From DASRRB01 sp036732755 (GTDB taxonomy: Bacteria > Planctomycetota > B15-G4 > SIAN01), in the NCBI GenBank assembly GCA_036732755.1, contig DAINBU010000122.1, positions 1 through 14,076 on the forward strand: a stretch of 14,076 bases of DNA. Direction: 5' to 3'. The position numbers and the translations under genes were made by a program. Each line of letters opens with the position of its first letter. The stretch's first letter is position 1. Positions 1-6,416 of this stretch are shown piece by piece. Below the pieces are notes generated by a model that saw only the letters and a program-made list of their open reading frames with translations, ran no database searches and was not told where the DNA came from.

Positions 1-255
1 ACGACGCTGCTGGTCGCCTCCGCCGGCACCGAGCCCTCGCTCGCGCCGCTCGCCGCGCCGGCGGCCTTCCTCGAGGTGGTGCGCCACACCTACGGCGCGC
101 GCTACGACCTCGCCCACCGCACCGGCACCGGCGCGCGCCACTTCCACCAAGTGAGCGCGCTCGTCCGCTCCACGAGCTCCCATCGACTGGTCCGCGGCGA
201 CGACCTCGCCCGTCTCGCGGAGACGGCCGCGCGCGTCGAGGCGCTGCTCGCGTGA
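1..255 (+). CDS. HPr kinase-like (HprK-related) protein, C-terminal fragment
   Basis: Frame +1 is open from the window edge to TGA at 253-255, giving the last 84 residues of a protein that starts outside the window. The visible part has a hydrophobic start (TTLLVASAG), a segment with FLEVVRHTYG, and a C-terminal helix with LVRSTSSHRLVRGDDLARLAE. This tail pattern, a variable region then xxRLxxxxDLxxL, is what I know from HprK/PEPCK-like serine kinase relatives encoded beside NTP_transf_5 nucleotidyltransferases in polysaccharide and exosortase-type loci. The P-loop and catalytic region lie upstream and cannot be seen, so the call rests on the tail and on the neighbour. Its stop overlaps the next start as GTGA (252-255), implying translational coupling. 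Confidence 0.45.
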   Translation, partial: TTLLVASAGTEPSLAPLAAPAAFLEVVRHTYGARYDLAHRTGTGARHFHQVSALVRSTSSHRLVRGDDLARLAETAARVEALLA

Positions 256-1349
256 GCGGCGCCCCGCAACTCGTGCCGGCGCTGCTGCGCGCCTGCTGCC
301 GGCGCGACGGCGATCCGCCCGATCCCGACCTGGCGGGGGCCGCGGCCGCGGCGCTTTCCGAGGAGTGGTCGCGCGCCGCGGCGATCCTCGCGTCGCACCG
401 CCTGCTTCCACTCGCCGGCCACGCGCTCGGCGAAGAACTCCTGGCGCAGGCGCCCGCACCTTTCGCGGACGCCGTGCGCGCGGCGTTCCGCGCGACTTTC
501 GTCCGCAACTTCGTCGCGATGCGCGGGCTCGACGACGCCCTCGCGGCGCTGCGCGGCGACGGGATCGAGCCGGTCGTGCTGAAGGGCGCCGCGCTCGTGA
601 ACACGCTCTATCCCGCGCTCGCCGCCCGTCCGATGGGCGACGTCGACCTCCTGGTCGAGGAGGGCGAGCGGGAGCGCGCCGCCGCGGCGCTCGCGCGGCT
701 CGGCTGGCGGCGGGCCGTGCAGGAGAAGGACGCGACCAACTTCGTCGGCGCCGACGGGCAGAAGCTCGACCTCGCCCACCGCTTCCGCCTCTTCGAGGGG
801 CGGCCGCGCGCGACCTGGACCGAGACGGTGAAGCCGCGCTTCCTCGAGAGCACCCGCATCGCCACGCTCGAGCCGAACGCGCTGCTCGTCCACCTCGTGG
901 TCCACATGAACGGCCACCGCCGAGCGGTCGGCCACCTGCTCGCGTGGATCGTCGACGCGGCGCTCGTCCTGCGCGACCACGGCGATCGCCTCGAGCGCGG
1001 CCGGCTCGAGCCGCTGCTCCGCGACGACGAGGCGTGGACCTGGCTCGTGCGCACCGTCGCCTTCGCGCGCGACGTGCTCGACGTGCCGCCCCCCGGCGCG
1101 CTCGCGCGCGGGCTGCCCGCCTGCACGCCGCTCACTCTCGACGAAGTGCTGCGCAGCCGGCGCGTGCACGCGGCGGCGCCGTCGGCGGTGCGCCTGCTCG
1201 GACGGCTCCTCGCGCTCCCGTTCGGGCGCGCCGTCGCGCCGGACGAGGAGAGCCCGGCGCTCGGCGACGTGGTCGCGCTCGCCTCCGACGACGCCCGCGA
1301 GCGGCGCGCGCGACGCGCCGTCGCCCGCTGGCGGCGCGCGCAGCCGTAG
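252..1349 (+). CDS. NTP_transf_5-type nucleotidyltransferase family protein
   Basis: 365 residues, GTG start overlapping the preceding stop by 4 bases. The core signature of the PF14907 family is clear: VLKGAAL (residues 109-115), a Tyr at 120, then RPMGDVDLLV (126-135) with the two metal-binding-type aspartates D130 and D132, followed by the helix and GW typical of this fold (LARLGWRR, 148-154). A second conserved block is KLDLAHRF (171-178), and the C-terminal helical half has HLVVHMNGHRR (214-224) and LAWIVDAALVL (230-240). The family has a nucleotidyltransferase fold but no established substrate; it recurs next to HprK-like kinases in surface-polysaccharide loci, which fits here. The last 40 residues are Arg/Ala-rich and probably disordered. 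It ends 12 bp from the convergent glycosyltransferase gene, with no visible terminator between. Confidence 0.85.
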   Translation: MSGAPQLVPALLRACCRRDGDPPDPDLAGAAAAALSEEWSRAAAILASHRLLPLAGHALGEELLAQAPAPFADAVRAAFRATFVRNFVAMRGLDDALAALRGDGIEPVVLKGAALVNTLYPALAARPMGDVDLLVEEGERERAAAALARLGWRRAVQEKDATNFVGADGQKLDLAHRFRLFEGRPRATWTETVKPRFLESTRIATLEPNALLVHLVVHMNGHRRAVGHLLAWIVDAALVLRDHGDRLERGRLEPLLRDDEAWTWLVRTVAFARDVLDVPPPGALARGLPACTPLTLDEVLRSRRVHAAAPSAVRLLGRLLALPFGRAVAPDEESPALGDVVALASDDARERRARRAVARWRRAQP

Positions 1350-1361
1350 GGAACCGCGCCG

Positions 1362-2609
1362 TCAGTTCGTGGGGAGCTCGGCGGCGAGCTCGGCGCGCCG
1401 CCGGTGGCAGGCGTCGAGCGTGTTCTCGGCCGCGAGCTGCCAGCCCATGCGCGCCAGCGTGACGAGCTCGTCGCGCTCGCGCGCGAAGCGAACGAACGCC
1501 TCGGAGAGCGCGACGACGTCAACGATCAGCACCAGCCACGCCGCGCCGCGCGGCCCGACCAGCGGGTCGACGCCGGGGTTGCGGTACATGATCAGCGGCA
1601 GTCCGCGCGCCGCGCCGAGCAGCACGTTGCGGCTGGTCTCGGCGGTGAGGTTGGTGATGACCAGCACGTGCGCACGCTCCCACGCCTCGAAGAGCGCCTT
1701 CCCGTAGGCGACCTTGCCGACGAAGCGCACCGAGCCGTCGACGCCGAGCGCATGCGCCAGCTCGCGGAACTTCGGGAGGTCCTCGCCGTCGCCGATCACG
1801 TCGAGCGTGCACTGCACGCCGCGCTCGCGCGCGATGGCCAGCGCGCGGATCACCTGGTCGGTGCCCTTGATCAGGATCTGCCGCCCCGCCACGACCAGCT
1901 TGAGCGGCCCGGTCCGCTCGCGCAGCCGCGCCGTGGTCGTTTCGAATTCGGCGGCGGTGAGCAGGTTTCCGTCGGTCACGAACGAGCGCGTGAAGGAGTG
2001 GCAGCGCGCGTTCCACCACGGCTTGAAGCGCTCGACCACCGACGAATTGTGGGTGAAGACGAGGTCGGCCTCGGAAATGGCGTTGGCGCAGAAGCGGTGG
2101 AACGAGCTGACCAGCGACCGCTTGCCGATCCGCTTCAGCAGCGACCGCTCCTCGCGGACGGCGAGCTCGAGGCGCGGGAAAGGGTCCGCGCCGTCGAAGA
2201 CCCAGATGCGCTTCCTTTGGGCCGAGCGGGCGAGCGGCCAGACGATCGAGCCGAGCGCGAACGGATAGCCGCCCGAGTCGGCCTGCACGACGGTCGCGGC
2301 GCGGATCGCCTGTTTCAGGCGGCGCCGCAGGTCGCCGCGCACGGAGAGGTAGTCGCGCATGGAGATCGAGTGCGGCAGCGGGACGAACTCGACGCCGAGG
2401 TCGCGCGGCTGGAACTCGACCACGTTGAAGCTGGCGCTCGTCTCGGGATCGAGGTGGTCGACCAGGGGCGCCGCGACCATCAGGGTGCCGAAGCGCCCGA
2501 TGGCGCGCGCCTGCGCCCGGAGGTCCTCGAGCCAGAGGTCGCCGACCTGCAGCCGCTCCGGCGACGCGGTGCGACCGAACGCGACGTGATTGACGAGCAG
2601 ATATCGCAT
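1362..2609 (-). CDS. Family GT4-like glycosyltransferase
   Basis: 415 residues from ATG at 2609; the frame stays open further upstream, but that part is Arg/Pro/Ser-rich and non-protein-like, while MRYLLVNHVAFGR is a natural beta-strand start. The C-terminal nucleotide-sugar-binding half is typical of GT-B retaining enzymes: LKLVVAGRQILIKGTDQVIRA (about 237-257, the strand and KG motif), VIGDGEDLPKF (271-281), VRFVGKVAYG (294-303), and the E-x7-like helix TAETSRNVLLGAARGLPLI (322-340) with E324 where the donor ribose is usually bound. The N-terminal half (QADSGGYPFALGS, 109-121; VFDGADPFPR, 137-146) would bind the acceptor. It likely adds one sugar to a lipid-linked intermediate on the cytoplasmic face; donor and linkage cannot be read from sequence. 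It is a single gene running against its neighbours, with its own promoter region shared with the divergent membrane-protein gene. Confidence 0.85.
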   Translation of the reverse strand: MRYLLVNHVAFGRTASPERLQVGDLWLEDLRAQARAIGRFGTLMVAAPLVDHLDPETSASFNVVEFQPRDLGVEFVPLPHSISMRDYLSVRGDLRRRLKQAIRAATVVQADSGGYPFALGSIVWPLARSAQRKRIWVFDGADPFPRLELAVREERSLLKRIGKRSLVSSFHRFCANAISEADLVFTHNSSVVERFKPWWNARCHSFTRSFVTDGNLLTAAEFETTTARLRERTGPLKLVVAGRQILIKGTDQVIRALAIARERGVQCTLDVIGDGEDLPKFRELAHALGVDGSVRFVGKVAYGKALFEAWERAHVLVITNLTAETSRNVLLGAARGLPLIMYRNPGVDPLVGPRGAAWLVLIVDVVALSEAFVRFARERDELVTLARMGWQLAAENTLDACHRRRAELAAELPTN

Positions 2610-2679
2610 GAGCTCGGGCCGGGGGGTCGACGCCCACCTCCGCGATCGACGGCTCCGGTCGCGACGCGAAGGCGTCCAC

Positions 2680-2693
2680 GGCGTGAGCACGCC
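2680..2693. promoter_or_regulatory. Perfect palindrome, possible operator
   Basis: GGCGTGAGCACGCC consists of 6-bp arms (GGCGTG / CACGCC) around AG. It lies 13 bp upstream of the candidate -10 box and covers where the -35 of that promoter would fall, a position expected for a repressor site. It is not followed by a T-run on either strand, so it does not look like a terminator. In DNA this rich in G and C short palindromes are common, so function is inference. Confidence 0.3.
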
Positions 2694-2706
2694 TGCAGCC
2701 TCGTGT

Positions 2707-2712
2707 TCTAAT
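2707..2712 (+). promoter_or_regulatory. Candidate -10 box for the membrane-protein gene
   Basis: TCTAAT matches the sigma-70 -10 consensus TATAAT at 5 of 6 positions and sits in a short AT-rich patch (TTCTAATCT) that stands out from the surrounding sequence. A transcript starting about 7 bases downstream would leave a leader of about 25 bases before the ATG at 2745. No good -35 is present at 16-18 bp spacing, so the promoter would be weak or activator-dependent. Confidence 0.3.
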
Positions 2713-2744
2713 CTGCGCGTCGTCCGGCGGGATGGGAAAAGCGA

Positions 2745-4325
2745 ATGGGTCGCCGGGCGGTGAACGCGGGGGGACGGATGGCCGGAGAGGATGCGGGGCG
2801 CTGGCGTGGTTCGGTCGCCTGGATCGCCGCCGCCCTGTTCGTGCTCGCGCACGTCGCCCTGCTCTGGGCGCTGCCGTTCCCGGCCGGCAACGAGCCGGTC
2901 TACATGGCGTCACTGCAGAAGTCGTGGGACGCGCGTTTCCTCGCCGGCGACTGGACCTTCAGCGGCGGCTTCCACGAGCGCGCCATCTTCAACGGTCTGT
3001 TCGGCCCGCTCTGCGCGATCGCCCCCATCGCGGTCGTCGCGTGGACCGGCCGGATCGTCTTCTGGCTCTTGAGCGTGCGCGCGCTGCTGCGTCTCGCGGC
3101 GCGGCTCGCCGTCCCGCCGCTGCTCGCCGCGGCGGCGCTCGCCGCGTGGCTCCTCTACGACCAGGCGCTGGTCGGGGAGGCGTGGGCGATCGGGACGTTC
3201 GAGTCGAAGTGCGTCGCCCTCTGGCTCGCCTTCGAGGGGATCGTCGCCGCGCTCGACGGACGGTCGACGCGCGCGGCGCTGCTGGCCGGCGCCGCGTTCA
3301 CGATCCACCCGGCGATCGGCCTCTCGGCGGGCGCCGCGCTCGGCGCGGGGCTGCTCGCGCAGCGGCCGGGCGGGCGCGCGCTGGTGCGCGCCGCGGTCGC
3401 GCTCGCCGTCGCGGCGGCGCCCGGCGTCGTCCAGCTCGTCGTCGCGGCCGGCACGAACGGCGACGCCACCGCGCGCGACTGGGAGTTCATGGCGCGCTTG
3501 CGCGTGCCCCACCACCTCGACCTCGCGAGCTTCCGCCGCGGCGGGCTCCTGCTCACCGCCGCCGCACTCGCGTTCAACGTCGTCGCCGCGTGGCCCGGCG
3601 CGCGCGCCGGGGACAAGAGGGAGAGGTTCCTGCTCGCGTTCCAGGCGACGCTCGCCGCGATCTTCTGCGGCGGCGCCGCGCTGCGCGCCCTGCACCGCTT
3701 CGACCTCCTCGCCGCTTTCCCCTTCGCCCTCGCGCCGCTCTTCGCGCTGCTCCTCTTCTTCCTCCTCGCGGCGCGTACGGTCGGCGCGGCGAGCGGAGGA
3801 ACGGGAGCCCCGGTCCGGCGCGCGCTGCCGATCGCGGCGCTCGCGATCTGCCTCGGCTTCGACTCGCTGCTCGCGCGCTACCGCGCCGCCGCTTCGGCCT
3901 TCGCCCAGGCGTGGACGGCGCCGGACGACGACCTCGCCCTCGCATTCGAATGGACCGCACGTCACGTCCCCGAGGACGCGACCTGCATCTTCCCGCCGTG
4001 GCGGAGCGACGCGATCTTCCGGGCGCGCCGCCCGGCCGTCGCGTGGTGGCAGGCGGCGCGCTTCGACGGCGTCCACGAGTGGCGCCGCCGGGTCGAGCTC
4101 CTGGGCGGAGACCTGTCGCAACTTCTCGACGCCGGCCGACCGATGAACGCGTCGGAGGTCGTCGACGCCATCCGTGCCCACTACGCTTCGCTCACGGTCG
4201 AGGAGTGCCGCGCGATCGCCCGCGACGGGCGGGCTCCGTTCCTCGTCACGGAGACGGAGTACCCGTTTCCGTCGCTCTTCACGCACGGTCGGGCGCACGT
4301 CTACAAGGTCGACGCGGGCGACTGA
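2745..4325 (+). CDS. Multi-pass membrane protein, DUF6798-like / possible GT-C-type glycosyltransferase
   Basis: 526 residues from ATG at 2745; an ATG at 2778 is also possible and would remove 11 polar residues. Hydrophobic segments fall at about 24-45, 90-110, 122-137, 176-204, 213-234, 267-283, 298-316, 321-343 and 358-372, followed by a soluble domain (about 380-526). Features I associate with DUF6798-type membrane proteins are present: AGDWTF near residue 67, FNGLFGPL (82-89), IGTFESKCVALWLAF (149-163), FTIHPAIGLSAG (185-196), and a tail with FEWTARHVPEDATCIFPPW (401-419), AWWQAARFDGVHEWRRR (433-449) and a closing VYKVD. The layout, many helices then a periplasmic tail, is like GT-C transferases or oligosaccharide-modifying membrane enzymes. 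No catalytic motif can be named. It is probably co-transcribed with the next two genes. Confidence 0.7.
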   Translation: MGRRAVNAGGRMAGEDAGRWRGSVAWIAAALFVLAHVALLWALPFPAGNEPVYMASLQKSWDARFLAGDWTFSGGFHERAIFNGLFGPLCAIAPIAVVAWTGRIVFWLLSVRALLRLAARLAVPPLLAAAALAAWLLYDQALVGEAWAIGTFESKCVALWLAFEGIVAALDGRSTRAALLAGAAFTIHPAIGLSAGAALGAGLLAQRPGGRALVRAAVALAVAAAPGVVQLVVAAGTNGDATARDWEFMARLRVPHHLDLASFRRGGLLLTAAALAFNVVAAWPGARAGDKRERFLLAFQATLAAIFCGGAALRALHRFDLLAAFPFALAPLFALLLFFLLAARTVGAASGGTGAPVRRALPIAALAICLGFDSLLARYRAAASAFAQAWTAPDDDLALAFEWTARHVPEDATCIFPPWRSDAIFRARRPAVAWWQAARFDGVHEWRRRVELLGGDLSQLLDAGRPMNASEVVDAIRAHYASLTVEECRAIARDGRAPFLVTETEYPFPSLFTHGRAHVYKVDAGD

Positions 4326-4471
4326 ATTGCGGCGCGAAGTTCCGCCGAATCGTGTGGCGCGCGCGCTTCGATGCCCCGAGTCGCGCGGGTACGATCCCGC
4401 CCGCCCGCGCCCGGCTCGCGTGGGAAATCGAAGCGCCGTCGCCCCCTTTCCCCCCCGCGATCCCGCCCATC
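4326..4471 (+). other. Ambiguous 146-bp stretch: leader or N-terminal extension
   Basis: The stretch lies between the membrane-protein stop and the chosen start of the next gene. The downstream frame stays open through all of it, with an in-frame GTG at 4352, and would encode a Pro/Ala/Arg-rich low-complexity segment. Its C-rich end (4440-4470) has no ribosome binding site. TACGAT at 4390-4395 is a weak -10-like hexamer without a -35 partner. I see no terminator or structured RNA. Confidence 0.35.
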
Positions 4472-5656
4472 GTGCCGCGTAGTCCCACTCCACCGGCTGC
4501 TCCGTCCGATCCGGCCGCCCGGGTCGACGTCCTGCCCGCCGATGCGCGCGGCTGGCATGCGGCGCTGCGTCCCATGCTGGCGGCGCGGCTGCGCGAGGCG
4601 CACCGGCCGGCGACGGCGCTCTTCGACCGGCAGCTGCGCGCCGGCCGCTGGGACGCGACGCTCGGCACCGAGGAGATCACGAGCTCCGCGATCGTCCTCG
4701 TCGCGCTGCGGCGCGCCGCGCTCGACCCGGCGGAGATCGGCGTCGACCCGGCGGCCGTGCTCGCCGCGCTGCGCCGCGCGATGAAGGACCATTCCGCGAC
4801 CGGCCCGCTCGGGCTCGTCACGTGGGCCCACGCCGAGTGGGCGCAGCTCCCCTTCGACGAGCTGGCGGCCGCCTGCGACGCGCCGGTCCGCGACGCCGGC
4901 TTCCTGCTCGAGGGGCTCACGACCATGGAGCTCGCGTGGCTCGTGTCGGGCCTCGTCCACGCACGCCATCGCCACGGCGACGACGCGGCGCGCCGTTTCC
5001 TCGCGCCGGCGCGCGACCGCCTCCTCGAACGCCTCGCGCCGACGCGCGTCTTTCTGCACGCCTCGCCGAAAGCCGGCGCGCTCGACCGGATGCGGCGGCG
5101 CGTCGCCAACTTCGCCGACCAGATCTATCCCGTGCAGGCGCTCGCGTTCCTCGCGAAGCTCGAGGGCGATCGCGACGCGCTCGCCGCGAGCGAGCGCTGC
5201 GCGCGGCGGCTGGTCGAGACGCAGGGGCCGCTCGGCCAGTGGTGCTGGCACTACGACGCGCTGCGCGGCTTCCCGGTTCAGGCCTACCCGGTCTACTCGG
5301 TCCACCAGCACGGGATGGCGCCGATGGCGCTGCGCGCGCTGCACTGCGCGGGGGGGCCCGACCTCTCGGCGGCGGCGGAGCTCGGGCGGCGCTGGATCGC
5401 GCAGAACGAGCTCGGCCGCCCCTTCCTCGACCTCGCCGCCGGAACGATCTGGCGCTCGCTCGAGCGCTCCGACGGGGCGCTGCTGCGCCTGGGCCGCAAG
5501 CTCGGCTCGGCGCTCGGCACGGCGGCGGAGAGCCACCCCGACGCGCTGCCCGGCCAGTTGCGCATGAACCTCGAGACGCGCCCCTACGAGTGGGCATGGT
5601 GCCTCTACGCCGGCGCGATCGCGGAAGCACCCGGCGCGGGCGGCCACCTGGCCTGA
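4472..5656 (+). CDS. Conserved-looking protein of unknown function in polysaccharide locus
   Basis: About 394 residues from GTG 4472; the start is uncertain because no Shine-Dalgarno is visible, and GTG 4352 or ATG 4574 are alternatives. The first 20 residues are Pro/Ser-rich, then the protein is strongly alpha-helical and soluble, with no signal peptide. Its most distinctive part is the block around 5221-5340: GPLGQWCWHYDALRG, then YPVYSVHQHGMAPMALRAL, rich in Trp, His and Tyr like an active-site surface. A final block near 5566-5616 reads ETRPYEWAWCLYAGAIAE. Repeated helix pairs each ending in an aromatic cluster suggest an alpha/alpha-toroid fold such as that of glycoside hydrolases, epimerases or terpene-cyclase-like proteins; this is inference. 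It ends 4 bp before the GT26 gene, so the two are surely coupled. I do not recognise a named family. Confidence 0.75.
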   Translation: MPRSPTPPAAPSDPAARVDVLPADARGWHAALRPMLAARLREAHRPATALFDRQLRAGRWDATLGTEEITSSAIVLVALRRAALDPAEIGVDPAAVLAALRRAMKDHSATGPLGLVTWAHAEWAQLPFDELAAACDAPVRDAGFLLEGLTTMELAWLVSGLVHARHRHGDDAARRFLAPARDRLLERLAPTRVFLHASPKAGALDRMRRRVANFADQIYPVQALAFLAKLEGDRDALAASERCARRLVETQGPLGQWCWHYDALRGFPVQAYPVYSVHQHGMAPMALRALHCAGGPDLSAAAELGRRWIAQNELGRPFLDLAAGTIWRSLERSDGALLRLGRKLGSALGTAAESHPDALPGQLRMNLETRPYEWAWCLYAGAIAEAPGAGGHLA

Positions 5657-5660
5657 CGCG

Positions 5661-6416
5661 ATGCCGACCCCCGAGAACCACCGCCTCGAGATCCTCGGCT
5701 GCCGCTTCGACCCGCTCGACCTGGGCCAGGTGGTCGAGCGCAGCCTCGAGTGGTGCCGCGCGCCGCGCCGCGCGCGCCAGATCGTGACCATGAACGTCGC
5801 CGGGCTCGAGCTCCTGCGCCACGACGCCGCGATGCGGCGCGCGTGCGACGAGGCCGACCTGCTGGTCGCCGACGGCGTGCCGCTGGTCTGGGCGTCGCGG
5901 CTCCTGCGCAGGCCGCTGCCGGCGCGCGTCGCGGGCGTCGACCTCATGCAGGCGCTGCTCGCAGCGGGCGCGCGCGAGAAGCTGCGCGTCTACTTCCTCG
6001 GCGCGCGCGAGGAGGTCGTGCAGGAGGTGGTGCGCCGCGTCGGCGAGCGCTTCCCCGGCCTCGTGGTCGCGGGCGCGCGCAACGGCTACTTCGCCGAGTC
6101 GGAGCACGACGCGATCGTGCGCACCATCCGCGAGGCGCGCCCCGACCTGCTCTTCGTCGGCATGCCCTCCCCCTTCAAGGAGCGCTTCGCCTACGAGCAC
6201 GCGCAGGCGCTCGACGTGCCGGTGATGCTCGGCGTCGGCGGCAGCTTCGACGTGCTGGCCGGCCGCATCCGGCGCGCGCCGCGGTGGATGCAGAAGATCG
6301 GCATGGAGTGGGGTTGGCGGCTCGCCATGGAGCCGCGCAAGCTCTGGCGGCGCTACCTCGTCTCGAACTCGGCGTTCATGCGCCGGCTGCTCGTCGCGAT
6401 CGTCACGGGGCGCTGA
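5661..6416 (+). CDS. WecG/TagA/CpsF family (GT26) glycosyltransferase
   Basis: 251 residues, ATG start 4 bp after the previous stop. It spans the whole GT26 domain: TMNVAGLELLRHD (43-55) with the conserved Thr/Asn pair, ADLLVADGVPLVWASRLL (65-82) with the catalytic-type Asp71, VAGVDLMQALL (90-100), VYFLGAREEVV (110-120), NGYF (141-144), PDLLFVGMPSPFKE (161-174), GVGGSFDVLAGRIRRAPRWMQ (191-211) and the basic, membrane-associating C-terminal segment EPRKLWRRYLV (224-234). The family transfers N-acetylmannosamine, its uronic acid, or related sugars from UDP donors to polyprenyl-diphosphate-GlcNAc at the inner membrane. That fits the 2-epimerase encoded in the facing operon, which would make the ManNAc-type donor. 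The exact donor is not determinable. It overlaps the convergent FAD gene tail-to-tail by 14 bases. Confidence 0.93.
   Translation: MPTPENHRLEILGCRFDPLDLGQVVERSLEWCRAPRRARQIVTMNVAGLELLRHDAAMRRACDEADLLVADGVPLVWASRLLRRPLPARVAGVDLMQALLAAGAREKLRVYFLGAREEVVQEVVRRVGERFPGLVVAGARNGYFAESEHDAIVRTIREARPDLLFVGMPSPFKERFAYEHAQALDVPVMLGVGGSFDVLAGRIRRAPRWMQKIGMEWGWRLAMEPRKLWRRYLVSNSAFMRRLLVAIVTGR

Larger units (their letters stand above)
2610..2744. promoter_or_regulatory. Divergent intergenic region with candidate promoters
   Basis: This 135-bp gap separates the starts of the minus-strand GT4 gene and the plus-strand membrane-protein gene, so both must be transcribed from here or from read-through. It is the only divergent start pair in the window. 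It contains a perfect palindrome (2680-2693) and a -10-like hexamer (2707-2712). No convincing -10 was found for the minus-strand gene. There is no sign of a small gene or structured RNA. Confidence 0.5.

Noticed and set aside
1350..1361. Possible bidirectional terminator between the convergent nucleotidyltransferase and GT4 genes
   Set aside because: Only 12 bp separate the stops and no stem with a T-run is present; the nearby GAGCTC repeats are Glu-Leu codons inside the GT4 gene.
2635..2641. GGAGGTG on the minus strand, an apparently perfect Shine-Dalgarno upstream of the GT4 gene
   Set aside because: It lies 25 bases before the ATG at 2609 and no in-frame start codon occurs at a proper distance, so it is most likely chance in G-rich sequence.
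2732..4471. A reading frame on the plus strand open from 2732 through to 5656, which would fuse the region of the membrane protein and the following gene into one 974-residue protein
   Set aside because: Up to about 4470 it encodes Arg/Ala/Pro-rich sequence typical of an off-frame in very GC-rich DNA, while another frame there gives a clear membrane protein. Only the part after about 4472 looks like protein.
4301..5947. Long antisense open frames over the unknown gene and GT26 gene, and similar ones on the plus strand over 8527-13372
   Set aside because: They are Arg/Ala/Gly/Asp-rich with no motif, and mirror the third-position GC bias of the genes on the other strand.
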